DNA from: Gammaproteobacteria bacterium UBA2168
GTDB lineage: Bacteria; Pseudomonadota; Gammaproteobacteria; Pseudomonadales; Azotimanducaceae
NCBI GenBank assembly: GCA_002327525.1
Contig: DCWG01000062.1
Span: 20,587 to 53,312, forward strand
Length of the DNA: 32,726 nt
Reading direction: 5' to 3'
Shown: one piece after another, positions 16,527 through 23,769 of the stretch
Numbering within the stretch: the first letter of the stretch is position 1
How the letters are laid out: each line of letters begins with the position of its first letter
The notes under the pieces: generated by a model
What the model saw: only the letters and a program-made list of their open reading frames with translations
Told to the model about the DNA's origin: nothing
Databases searched by the model: none
Made by a program: the position numbers and the translations under genes

Positions 16527-17306
16527 GTGCTGCGGGTGACGTTTCTACTACGCAAAAAAACAGACATGAGTCACGCGGAGTACTATCGGTACTGGCGGGA
16601 ACAGCATGGACCTCTGGTGGCAAGCCACGCGCAGCGTCTGAACATACTTCGCTACGTGCAGGTGCATACACTACATGACGAGGGTGCCAACGAGGCGATG
16701 GCGAAGGCGCGCGGCGGCATGGAGCCGGTATATGACGGGGTTGCCGAGGTATGGTTCGAAAATCGCGAGTCGCTGCTCGCCACGTTCGAAAGCGAGCCCG
16801 GGCAGCGTGCGGCTGCCGAGCTCGTGGAAGACGAGGCGAAGTTCATCGATCTGGCACACTCACCGCTGTGGCTCTCACATGAGTACCCGCAGGTCAATCC
16901 GACACCCGAAAACCTGGTTGCCCGGGAACGCTCCTCCATCGTGAAGCTGTACTTTCCGTTGCGCTGCAAGCCCGGGCAGGATGAGCACGAGGCGCAGACC
17001 TACTGGTATTCGAACCACGGACCCATCATCCGACGACAGGCGGCCGGCTCCGGCATCTTGCGTTACGTGCAGGTGCACCGTGTGGAAGACGAGCTGGAGG
17101 CGGCATTGCGCGAGGCTCGCGGAACCGTGACGGAAGCGTACATGGGGCACGCGGAATTGTGGTTCGACCGGGCTGAGCTCGGCAATGCCACACCGGAGGG
17201 TGCCGCGGCCGGACAGCGTGCCATCGAGGACGAGAGCAAATTCATCGACTTCGCCCGATCGTCGATGTGGCTGGCCAAGGAGCATGAGTTCGTCAATCAC
17301 CTGTAG
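16527..17306 (+). CDS. Tandem EthD-like (dimeric alpha-beta barrel) domain protein
   Basis: Translation from GTG 16527 gives 259 residues; it begins one base after the MBL gene stop, and ATG 16566 is a less likely start because it would cut the first strand. Two EthD-like ferredoxin-fold domains are visible. The first (about 1-115) has LLRKKTDMSHAEYYRYWREQHGP and ILRYVQVH at 40-47. The second (about 138-250) has AQTYWYSNHGPIIRRQ and ILRYVQVH again at 177-184. Each ends with FIDxA and a W near WLS or WLA. EthD is needed for ethyl tert-butyl ether degradation, and single-domain relatives are dimers; a tandem would fold as a built-in dimer. Substrate is unknown; link to the MBL gene is by position. 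Confidence 0.85.
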   Translation: MLRVTFLLRKKTDMSHAEYYRYWREQHGPLVASHAQRLNILRYVQVHTLHDEGANEAMAKARGGMEPVYDGVAEVWFENRESLLATFESEPGQRAAAELVEDEAKFIDLAHSPLWLSHEYPQVNPTPENLVARERSSIVKLYFPLRCKPGQDEHEAQTYWYSNHGPIIRRQAAGSGILRYVQVHRVEDELEAALREARGTVTEAYMGHAELWFDRAELGNATPEGAAAGQRAIEDESKFIDFARSSMWLAKEHEFVNHL

Positions 17307-17321
17307 GCGGCTGTCGCCTAC
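17303..17321. terminator. Bidirectional hairpin between convergent genes
   Basis: GTAGGCG (17303-17309) and CGCCTAC (17315-17321) form a perfect seven-base-pair stem with a five-base loop. The plus-strand stop TAG of the EthD gene and the minus-strand stop TAG of the small membrane protein gene both lie inside the stem. CTTTC follows on the plus side and AGG on the other, so the tail is weak for an intrinsic terminator. Position between convergent genes favours transcription termination or transcript 3' end protection. Confidence 0.5.
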
Positions 17322-17623
17322 CTTTCGATCGTGCAGCCGGTTCCGGGATGGTAGTAAGCAGCCGTATCGGAGATCAACAGTATCGAGGCTTCAACACCGT
17401 CGTGCTCTTCTGCCCAGCGCACGTCGATGGCGCCGGAATCGCTCAGGATGTCCAGATGGCAGTCCTCGAACGTTCGCGCACCGAGATAGATGCACGAGCA
17501 GATCTGTTTGGCGGCGTAGCCCGTGCCGACGTCCATCATGGGCTTCACCCACAGCCACACGACGGGGATGCTCGCTGCGATGAGCACGCCGATCGCGATG
17601 TTGATTTTTCGAAGAATACTCAC
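17318..17623 (-). CDS. Small membrane-anchored protein resembling the N-terminal domain of some serine hydrolases
   Basis: A 101-residue protein with an N-terminal membrane segment (residues 7-26) and a periplasmic part with GTGYAAKQICSC at 33-44, further cysteines at 55 and 97, and YHPGTGCT near the end. From recall, a very similar segment, starting GTGYAAK-x-CS and ending with PGLGCT, forms the N-terminal portion of many beta-lactamase-family serine hydrolases. Here it is encoded by its own gene just downstream of such a hydrolase, with a four-base ATGA overlap, which supports a physical or functional pair. Its biochemical function is unknown. The 3' end lies within the bidirectional hairpin. 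Confidence 0.7.
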   Translation of the reverse strand: MSILRKINIAIGVLIAASIPVVWLWVKPMMDVGTGYAAKQICSCIYLGARTFEDCHLDILSDSGAIDVRWAEEHDGVEASILLISDTAAYYHPGTGCTIER

Positions 17624-18768
17624 CGGCTCGGTCCGCTGGGTGAAAAAGCCTGGATCAGACGCTCGGTCATGGCCGTGGTGTCCTGCCAGGTCTCGGTGTG
17701 CTGCTCGCCGAGTCGTACGATGATCAGATCGCGTTTCGGCACCATGGCTACTATCTGCCCCTGTGCACCGTTCATCCAGAAGGTGCCGGTATCAACGGAC
17801 AATGCAACACTCTGGTTGTCGGTGCGTGGTCCTGCCACCCAGAAGTGGGCGCCATAGGTGGCGTTATTCTCTGCGGGTGCGGGCGTGCGCGTGAAATCGA
17901 CCCAGCCCTCCGGCAACAGACGCTGCCCGTCCCACATCCCGTCGCGCAGGTACAGATAGCCGAGACGGGCCCAGTCGCGTGCATTAGCCCAAACGAACAC
18001 ACCGCCAACGAAGTTGCCCGCCATGTCGAACTCGAGTTCCATGGACTCGATGCCGAGCGGGTGAAACAGCCTGCGGCGTACGAAATCCGCCACCTGGCGG
18101 CGTTCGGGTCCGGCGTGATGGGTGACCAGTGCGCCGAGGATGTTTGAGGTACCCGTGGAATACGCCCAGAAGCTGCCGGGCGCATGGATCAGTGGACGTT
18201 CGATGGCGGCGCGAGCGGTGTGCGTTGCAGACTCACCGAACAGCATGTCGGAGACGAACGAGATGGCGCCGCTGGAACTGTTGGCATTGTCGATGCCGCT
18301 GGTCATATTGAGCATCTGGCGTAACGTAATCGCGCGCCTCGGATCGTCCTCACCCTGCCAGTCGGCGACGGGCACCGGTTGGTCCAGCGCGAGCACGCCA
18401 TCGGCCACCAGAAGCCCGGTGATCGCGTTGGTCACACTTTTGGCCATGGACCAGGACATGAAGCGCGAATCGGGCCCGAATCCGGGTGCGTAGGTCTCGA
18501 GCACGATACGCCCACCGCGAACGATAAGCAGTGCGCGCGTATCTGGGTGGCCCGCGGGCGGTTGGGGATCGAAGAGATTCGTCAATACCGTGCCAAGGGC
18601 ATTGGCATCTACGTCAGCGGGCAGGGGTGCCTGCGGCCAGCTCCTCGTTGGCCATGGCGTGCCGGACGGGTGAGGTTGCAGCGGTGGTGCTGCAGCAGCA
18701 GGTACCTGGCTTAGCAGCAACAGGGCGCCGCAAAGGCCACGGGAGATGAAGTTCTGTAGTTGGCGCAT
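17620..18768 (-). CDS. Serine hydrolase, class C beta-lactamase/esterase family
   Basis: A 382-residue protein with a signal peptide (hydrophobic stretch 11-27 ending in AAAA) followed by the serine beta-lactamase-like fold. The nucleophile motif SMAK is at 107-110, in SWSMAKSVTNAITGLL; Tyr203 in YSTGTSN fits the second catalytic motif. The C-terminal region near 345-360 includes TGTFWMNGAQGQ. The family includes penicillin-binding-protein-like esterases, 6-aminohexanoate-dimer hydrolases and beta-lactamases, so it is expected to hydrolyse an amide or ester in the periplasm. Its stop overlaps the start of the 101-residue protein by four bases. Upstream lie a possible small ORF and the ABC genes on the same strand. 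Confidence 0.9.
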   Translation of the reverse strand: MRQLQNFISRGLCGALLLLSQVPAAAAPPLQPHPSGTPWPTRSWPQAPLPADVDANALGTVLTNLFDPQPPAGHPDTRALLIVRGGRIVLETYAPGFGPDSRFMSWSMAKSVTNAITGLLVADGVLALDQPVPVADWQGEDDPRRAITLRQMLNMTSGIDNANSSSGAISFVSDMLFGESATHTARAAIERPLIHAPGSFWAYSTGTSNILGALVTHHAGPERRQVADFVRRRLFHPLGIESMELEFDMAGNFVGGVFVWANARDWARLGYLYLRDGMWDGQRLLPEGWVDFTRTPAPAENNATYGAHFWVAGPRTDNQSVALSVDTGTFWMNGAQGQIVAMVPKRDLIIVRLGEQHTETWQDTTAMTERLIQAFSPSGPSR

Positions 18769-18779
18769 GGGGCGTTGTT

Positions 18780-18971
18780 TTACCCATTCGCCGCCCGAGG
18801 TTCAATCCGAGGTGTACAGGCGTTTGAACAGCGCGTGCGCGATTGGCGATACGAGTGCTGAAGCCGCTTAGCCCTACGCGATGCGGCGGATGCCCGATTT
18901 GCCTGTTCTGCGCCTTCATGGAGATAGGACAGAACCGCGCCGCGAATGCGGATGAAGCGCAGGAATCTCAT
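18780..18971 (-). CDS. Possible small basic protein downstream of the ABC permease
   Basis: The 205 bases between permease and serine hydrolase can be read as a 63-residue protein starting MRFLRFIRIRGAVLSYLHEG, whose ATG lies two bases after the permease TGA and whose stop is 11 bases before the hydrolase start. The N-terminal 20 residues look protein-like, while the arginine- and serine-rich rest resembles random translation of GC-rich DNA. No ribosome site or known family is apparent. It might be a truncated gene or only a spacer. Confidence 0.25.
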   Translation of the reverse strand: MRFLRFIRIRGAVLSYLHEGAEQANRASAASRRAKRLQHSYRQSRTRCSNACTPRIEPRAANG

Positions 18972-18973
18972 GA

Positions 18974-19906
18974 TCAGATCTCGTTGTTGCGGGTGCGCAA
19001 GTAGATGGCGCCGTATAGAAAGGCAGCGCCGATGACGATACCAATCCACATGTCGGAAGTGGCGAACAGGGCGAAGGTATCTCCCAGGCCGGTCGCGCGG
19101 CCGCTGGGCGCCTCATCGACGCTCACCTGAATAGCGGTGGGTATCGCCTTGAGACTGAGATGGTTGCCGATACCCTTGAACAGAACCCCGGTTCCGAAAG
19201 TGATGCGCTCGAGCATTCCGATCACGATGGGCATGAACACGGCCCACGCGAACGGGGCACGCGTGACGGCTGACGAAACCAGCAACAGCCAGGCGTAGAT
19301 AGGCAGCGCCCACAGGCCGTGCACGGCGAAGCCCGCGATCAGTTCCACGAGGCCTACGACGAGTCCTGAATTGCTCCAAAGGTTGCCGACTGTCAATGCG
19401 CCTCTGCCCGGCACGAGAAAGGTCATCACGACGAACAGAAAGACATAGGTCGCCATGATCATCGCAATGGTGGCGACCGGCCCGATCCAGGCGATGGTCA
19501 CGTATTTAGAGAGTACCGTCTCCGCATCACTTGCCGGGACCGACTTCCAGAACAGCACCGAGCGATCCTTGCGGTCGTCGAACAGCATGCCGAGCAGTGT
19601 GAAGAACGCGATGATGAAGAACACGAACAGGAAGATCTCGGCAACGCCGTGACGGATCTTGTCGAGTCGATTGGCGAGTGCTGCTTCGGTGGGTATCTCT
19701 TCGCTGAGGGATTCGTCGATCAAGGCGGTGATGGAACCCCGGTGCCCCTCGTCATCGAGATCGAGGTTGATTTCGACTGTTCCCGCGATGGCGAGTGAGA
19801 TCATGACGAACACCACGATCACACCGAAAGTGATAACCGGACCCCAGCCGAGGGCGCCCTTGTGTTCGAGCCATTCCCGGGTGAGCAGCCCTTTCCATAC
19901 GTTCAT
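18974..19906 (-). CDS. ABC-2-type transporter permease
   Basis: A 310-residue membrane protein with about six helices. It begins with a short cytoplasmic part (WKGLLTREWLEHKGALGWGP), then helix one, a large external loop with the charged region 45-85, and five further helices, the layout of ABC-2 permeases such as the YtrC/YtrD and gliding-motility types. DRKDRSVLFWKSVPASDAETVLSKY matches the conserved cytoplasmic elbow of such exporter-type permeases (the segment resembling the N-terminal coupling helix). The start overlaps the ATPase stop (ATGA). With the GntR regulator and ATPase it forms a YtrABC-like export operon; the exported substrate is unknown. Confidence 0.88.
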   Translation of the reverse strand: MNVWKGLLTREWLEHKGALGWGPVITFGVIVVFVMISLAIAGTVEINLDLDDEGHRGSITALIDESLSEEIPTEAALANRLDKIRHGVAEIFLFVFFIIAFFTLLGMLFDDRKDRSVLFWKSVPASDAETVLSKYVTIAWIGPVATIAMIMATYVFLFVVMTFLVPGRGALTVGNLWSNSGLVVGLVELIAGFAVHGLWALPIYAWLLLVSSAVTRAPFAWAVFMPIVIGMLERITFGTGVLFKGIGNHLSLKAIPTAIQVSVDEAPSGRATGLGDTFALFATSDMWIGIVIGAAFLYGAIYLRTRNNEI

Positions 19907-20757
19907 AAGTGATCTCCCACCAGCGCCACGAATATCTCGGGCAGATTGGGTGTGGCCACCTCCCCATGGCGTGCCAGGTCGTCTTGGTCCGCGCCTCGAA
20001 ATAGCATCTCAGTGCCGTGCAGCGTGTGGCGTTCCGAGAGCGGCGCTAGAGCGCGCAGTGCCTGGGCGCCGGATTCGGAGGTTGTGACTTTGGCGAATTC
20101 CACGGCGAGTTGGTCGGTCGCGAGGTCGAGAATGTTGCGCCCGTGGTGGATAAACGTCACATCGGTCAGGATATGCTCGATCTCGCGTACCTCGTGTGTG
20201 GTCACCAGAATGGAGCGCTTCTCCTCGAAGTAGTCGTTGAGCACCGAATCGTAAAACTGTTGCCGGTACAGGATGTCGAGGCCGAGCGTTGGCTCATCGA
20301 GCACCAGCAGCTCTGTGTCGATGGCGAGCACCAAAGCCAGGTGCAGCTGCACGTTCATACCTTTTGAGAGCGTCAGGATCTTCTTGTCCAGACGCACCTC
20401 TGTTTTCTCGAGCGCCGCAACCGCGCTCGCGCGGTCGAACGACGGATTGACGTCGGCCATGAAGTCGAGCAGATGCGCAACTCTCATCCAGCGCGGGAGA
20501 ATGCCCGTATCGGCGATATAAGCCGTGCGGCGCATCAGGTCGCGACGTTTCTTCTCCGGCCGGAGCCCCAGCACGGACAAATCGCCTGCATCGAGGTGGG
20601 CGAGGCCGAGGATGCTCTTCAGCGCCGTCGTCTTGCCGGATCCGTTGGGCCCGATCAGGCCCACGATGCGGCCAGGTTCCACGGTGAGGTCGAAGGCGTC
20701 GAGGGCCGTGACGTCGCCGTATCGTTTGGTGAGTCCTCGTGCTTGCACCAGGCTCAT
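19903..20757 (-). CDS. ABC transporter ATP-binding protein
   Basis: Translation from ATG 20757 gives 284 residues; this start has AGGAGATC just upstream and overlaps the GntR stop by ATGA, whereas longer versions run through the regulator gene. Walker A GPNGSGKT is at 36-43, the signature region LSKGM at 130-134 is a variant of LSGGQ with the first Gly replaced by Lys (LSKGM is usual for exporters of this subgroup), Walker B LLVLDEP at 150-156 with Glu155 and the H-loop His188. The C-terminal 80 residues form a regulatory extension typical of CcmA/YtrB-like proteins. The ATPase is likely to power the permease encoded next. Confidence 0.92.
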   Translation of the reverse strand: MSLVQARGLTKRYGDVTALDAFDLTVEPGRIVGLIGPNGSGKTTALKSILGLAHLDAGDLSVLGLRPEKKRRDLMRRTAYIADTGILPRWMRVAHLLDFMADVNPSFDRASAVAALEKTEVRLDKKILTLSKGMNVQLHLALVLAIDTELLVLDEPTLGLDILYRQQFYDSVLNDYFEEKRSILVTTHEVREIEHILTDVTFIHHGRNILDLATDQLAVEFAKVTTSESGAQALRALAPLSERHTLHGTEMLFRGADQDDLARHGEVATPNLPEIFVALVGDHL

Positions 20758-21116
20758 GATCGATCTCCTATTTGCATGCTCAGCAGTTGTTCGGTATCCA
20801 GCTGCAGCGCGTGGATGCGCGCGAGCGTCTCTGGCCACTCTTCGTTCAGGAAGCGCTCGCGTTCTTGCGATAGCGCTGCCTGTTGTGCGCCTTGAGCCAC
20901 GAACATGCCGAGTCCCCGTCGCTTTTCAAGCAGCCCTTCATCCACCAGCAACTGATAAGCCTTGGACACGGTGAGCGGGTTGATGCGCTCCTCGCTCGCT
21001 ACCTGGCGCACTGATGGCACGGCTTCGCCCTCCGCGATGAGACCGCCAAGAATCTGGGTCAGAACCAGATCTCTGAGTTGCAGGTAGATGGGTTCGTTGT
21101 CTTTCCAGTCGCCCAT
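20754..21116 (-). CDS. GntR family transcriptional regulator, YtrA subfamily
   Basis: A 120-residue protein with an N-terminal winged helix: PIYLQLRDLVLTQILGGLIAEGEAVPSVRQVASEERINPLTVSKAYQLL, then a GLLEKRRGLGMFV wing. The C-terminal part is a short helix of about 45 residues, as in the YtrA subfamily that regulates ABC operons, without an effector domain. It overlaps the ATPase start by four bases, so the operon encodes its own regulator. It probably represses the operon by binding the palindromic site 32 bases upstream of its start. The strongest support is motif plus context; the ligand or signal is unknown. Confidence 0.9.
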   Translation of the reverse strand: MGDWKDNEPIYLQLRDLVLTQILGGLIAEGEAVPSVRQVASEERINPLTVSKAYQLLVDEGLLEKRRGLGMFVAQGAQQAALSQERERFLNEEWPETLARIHALQLDTEQLLSMQIGDRS

Positions 21117-21147
21117 TGTCTTATCCGATTTGCTGTACCGGTTAAGT

Positions 21148-21171
21148 AGTGTTGTATATAACTATAACACT
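21148..21171. promoter_or_regulatory. Candidate GntR operator overlapping the ABC operon promoter
   Basis: AGTGTT and AACACT form the ends of a 24-base AT-rich imperfect palindrome located 32 bases upstream of the GntR start. The centre contains TATAGTTATATA on the minus strand, usable as a minus 10 element. This arrangement fits autoregulation by the YtrA-type regulator. It is a sequence pattern only. Confidence 0.5.
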
Positions 21172-21306
21172 AAATCTCTAGCTGCCTACTCTTTTTTCAG
21201 GGCGAGAGATCGTAAACCCGCGATCAGGTGCACGGTCTGTGGGACGGTCAGTCATGGGCCAGACTTTGACGCGGAACTTCCTGGTCCGAATCTCGGTCTC
21301 CAAAAA

Positions 21307-21350
21307 GGGGGCGGGTACACTTTCGACCCAATTAAAGTGTACCTGTCCCC
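21307..21350. repeat. REP-like hairpin (GGTACACTTT stem), terminator-like on minus strand
   Basis: A 17-base arm (21307-21323) pairs with 21334-21350 around a ten-base loop; 15 of 17 positions are Watson-Crick and the two others are G:U on the plus strand. The core GGTACACTTT and AAAGTGTACC arms are perfect. The sequence AAAGTGTACCTGTCCCC resembles, by recall, the short repeat found beside REP-associated IS200-like transposases. On the minus strand the arm is followed directly by TTTTT, so it may also end transcripts of the AMACR gene whose stop is at 21362. No transposase gene is next to it here. Confidence 0.6.
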
Positions 21351-21361
21351 AATACTGGAGA

Positions 21362-22498
21362 TCAGGCAACCGCGCCGCTTGCCCTCAGTGCGCTGATTTC
21401 TTCTACCGACAGGCCGGCATCGGCGAGCAAATCGTCGGTGTTCGCACCGACGGCGACGGCTGAGGGAGGCACCTCAGCGGGCGTGCGATCGAAGCGGGGC
21501 GCGGGTGCGGCTTGGTGGACCCCATCGACATCGACAAAAGTACTTCGCGCGATGTTGTGCGGATGTACCAGTGCATCGTCGAAGTTCAACACGGGTGCAT
21601 AGCACACGTCCGAGCCGAGCATGATCTCATCCCATTCGTCCCGCGTTTTGGTTTTGAACACGCCCTGCAGCTTCTCCTGCACGGCCGGCCACTCGGCTCG
21701 TTCCATCTGCTGGGGCAACTCGTTGTCGCCGTCGAGCCCCGTTTTCTCTAGCAGCAGCGCATAGAATTGGGGCTCGATCGATCCGATGGAGATCCATTTG
21801 CCGTCTGCAGTCTCGTACGTACCGTAAAAGTGCGCACCGCCATCCAGCAGATTGGAGGCCCGTTCGTGTTTCCAGTGCGGCGAATTCATGAGTCCGTACA
21901 CGGCGTTCATCAAGATCGCCGAGCCGTCAGTCATGGCGGCATCCACCACCTGACCCTTACCGGAGGACGTACGCTCGTGAAGCGCGGCCAGAATCCCGAA
22001 CGCCAGGAACATGCCGCCGCCGCCGAAATCGCCCACAAGATTAAGCGGTGGCGCGGGGCGCTCGCCGCGGTTGCCGATGGCGTGCAGCGCACCGGTGAGT
22101 GAGATGTAGTTGATGTCGTGTCCAGCTGCACGCGCGAGAGTGCCTTCCTGACCCCAGCCGGTCATCCGTCCATACACCAGGCGCGGATTGCGTTCGAGAC
22201 AGATTTCCGGACCCAGGCCGAGACGCTCCATCACCCCCGGGCGGAAACCCTCGATCAGCGCGTCGGCGCTTTCGAGCAGCTTCAAGACCGTTTCCACACC
22301 GTCGGGATTCTTCAGATCCACAGCCGCGCTGCGTCGACCCCGGGCGAGTACATCGCCCGGGTCGTTTTGCTGACCGATGGAGGCGGCCCGGTCGATGCGT
22401 ACCACATCGGCACCCATATCGGCCAGCATCATGCCGCAGAAGGGTCCCGGCCCGATACCCTGCAGTTCGATGACCTTCAGTCCGCTCAGTGGTCCCAT
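21362..22498 (-). CDS. AMACR-like alpha-methylacyl-CoA racemase (CaiB/BaiF family)
   Basis: A 378-residue protein whose start [35 protein letters not shown] is close to alpha-methylacyl-CoA racemase. The catalytic residues match the mycobacterial racemase in place: His127 (AGHDINY), Asp157 (GDFGGGG) and Glu242 (SIEPQFY). AMACR interconverts (2R)- and (2S)-methyl-branched acyl-CoAs, which is needed for breakdown of sterol, bile-acid and pristanic side chains, because the dehydrogenases act on (2S). A strong AAGGAGAGA leader precedes the ATG. It lies 25 bases after the acyl-CoA dehydrogenase stop on the same strand, so the two are co-transcribed. Of all enzyme assignments here this is among the most specific. 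Confidence 0.92.
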   Translation of the reverse strand: MGPLSGLKVIELQGIGPGPFCGMMLADMGADVVRIDRAASIGQQNDPGDVLARGRRSAAVDLKNPDGVETVLKLLESADALIEGFRPGVMERLGLGPEICLERNPRLVYGRMTGWGQEGTLARAAGHDINYISLTGALHAIGNRGERPAPPLNLVGDFGGGGMFLAFGILAALHERTSSGKGQVVDAAMTDGSAILMNAVYGLMNSPHWKHERASNLLDGGAHFYGTYETADGKWISIGSIEPQFYALLLEKTGLDGDNELPQQMERAEWPAVQEKLQGVFKTKTRDEWDEIMLGSDVCYAPVLNFDDALVHPHNIARSTFVDVDGVHQAAPAPRFDRTPAEVPPSAVAVGANTDDLLADAGLSVEEISALRASGAVA

Positions 22499-22523
22499 TG
22501 TTCTCTCCTTTGTATTCGATGTT

Positions 22524-23684
22524 CTAGAACGAGCGCGGCATGCCCAGTACGTGCTCGCCGAGGTAGCTCAATATGAGATTGGTGGATATCGGCGCGATCT
22601 GATACAGACGGGTTTCCCGGAACTTGCGCTCGATGTGGTATTCCTTGGCGAAGGCGAAGCCCCCGTGGGTCTGCATGCAGACGTCGCCCGCCTTCCAGGA
22701 TGCTTCGGACGCCAGCATTTTCGACATGTTGGCCTCGGCCGCGCAGGGCTCACCAGCATCGAACATGCGCGCCGCTTTCTCCACCATCAGCCAGGCCGCT
22801 TCCACCTCGGCGTAGCTGCGGGCGATGGGAAATTGGATTCCCTGATTCTGGCCGATGGGCCGGTCGAAAACCGTGCGCTCGGAGGCGTATGCGCTTGCTT
22901 TGTCGATGAAGTAGCGCCCATCACCCACACATTCCGCGCCGATGAGGATACGCTCCGCGTTCATCCCATCGAGAATCACCTTGAAACCCTTGCCTTCCTC
23001 GCCCAGCAGGTTGTCGGCCGGAACGTGCAGGTCGTCGAAGAACAGCTCACAGCTGTGGTGGTTGATCATCGATTCGATGGGCCGGATCTCGAGCCCGTTA
23101 CCCTCAGCCTGATTCACGTCGACGATGAACGCTGACAGGCCCTCGGTCTTTTTGGACGTTCGTTCTTTCGGCGTGGTTCGAGCAAGTAACACCATGAGAT
23201 CGGAATGCTGGATACGACTGATCCACACCTTCTGACCGTTCACGACGTACGCATCGCCCTCCTTGCGGGCGGTGGTCTTCAGTGACGTGGTGTCCGTACC
23301 GGTGGTCGGCTCGGTGACGCCGAAACTCTGAAGCCGCAACTCACCAGATGCGATCTTGGGCAGGTATGCTTTCTTCTGGGCTTCATTGCCATGCCGCAGA
23401 ACCGAACCCATCACATACATCTGCGCGTGGCAGGCGCCCGCGTGCGCACCGGCGCGGCATACCTCCTCCAACACGACGGCCGCTTCCAGCACACCGAGAC
23501 CCGCGCCCCCGTACTCCTCGGGTATCAGCACGGTAAGGAAGCCGGATTCGGTCAGTTCTCTCACGAAGTCGCTTGGATAATCGTGCTCGCGGTCGAGTTG
23601 CAGCCAGTAGTCCTCTCCGTATTTTGCACATAGTGTGCGCACGGCGTGACGCATCTCTTGTATCTCGGTCGATTCCAATGCCAT
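22524..23684 (-). CDS. Acyl-CoA dehydrogenase, isovaleryl-type base placement
   Basis: A 386-residue flavoprotein. Signature [13 protein letters not shown] lies at 122-134 and ends the middle domain. The usual catalytic Glu in the YEGT motif is replaced: the segment reads [12 protein letters not shown] with Pro365 at that position. However MNAERILI places Glu244 at the helix-G site used as the catalytic base in isovaleryl-CoA and long-chain dehydrogenases, so an active enzyme with that base is expected. Such enzymes favour branched chains. Upstream of and co-transcribed with the AMACR-like gene, it fits removal of alpha hydrogens from (2S)-methyl-branched acyl-CoA. Its start is divergent from the MFS gene. 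Confidence 0.9.
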   Translation of the reverse strand: MALESTEIQEMRHAVRTLCAKYGEDYWLQLDREHDYPSDFVRELTESGFLTVLIPEEYGGAGLGVLEAAVVLEEVCRAGAHAGACHAQMYVMGSVLRHGNEAQKKAYLPKIASGELRLQSFGVTEPTTGTDTTSLKTTARKEGDAYVVNGQKVWISRIQHSDLMVLLARTTPKERTSKKTEGLSAFIVDVNQAEGNGLEIRPIESMINHHSCELFFDDLHVPADNLLGEEGKGFKVILDGMNAERILIGAECVGDGRYFIDKASAYASERTVFDRPIGQNQGIQFPIARSYAEVEAAWLMVEKAARMFDAGEPCAAEANMSKMLASEASWKAGDVCMQTHGGFAFAKEYHIERKFRETRLYQIAPISTNLILSYLGEHVLGMPRSF

Positions 23685-23769
23685 CTAGTCGTTCCTTCAC
23701 CCTCGGGACTGATGAGCAACTGTAGCAGAACTCCCGTACACTGCGCCGTTTGCTGCACGACACGGGTCC

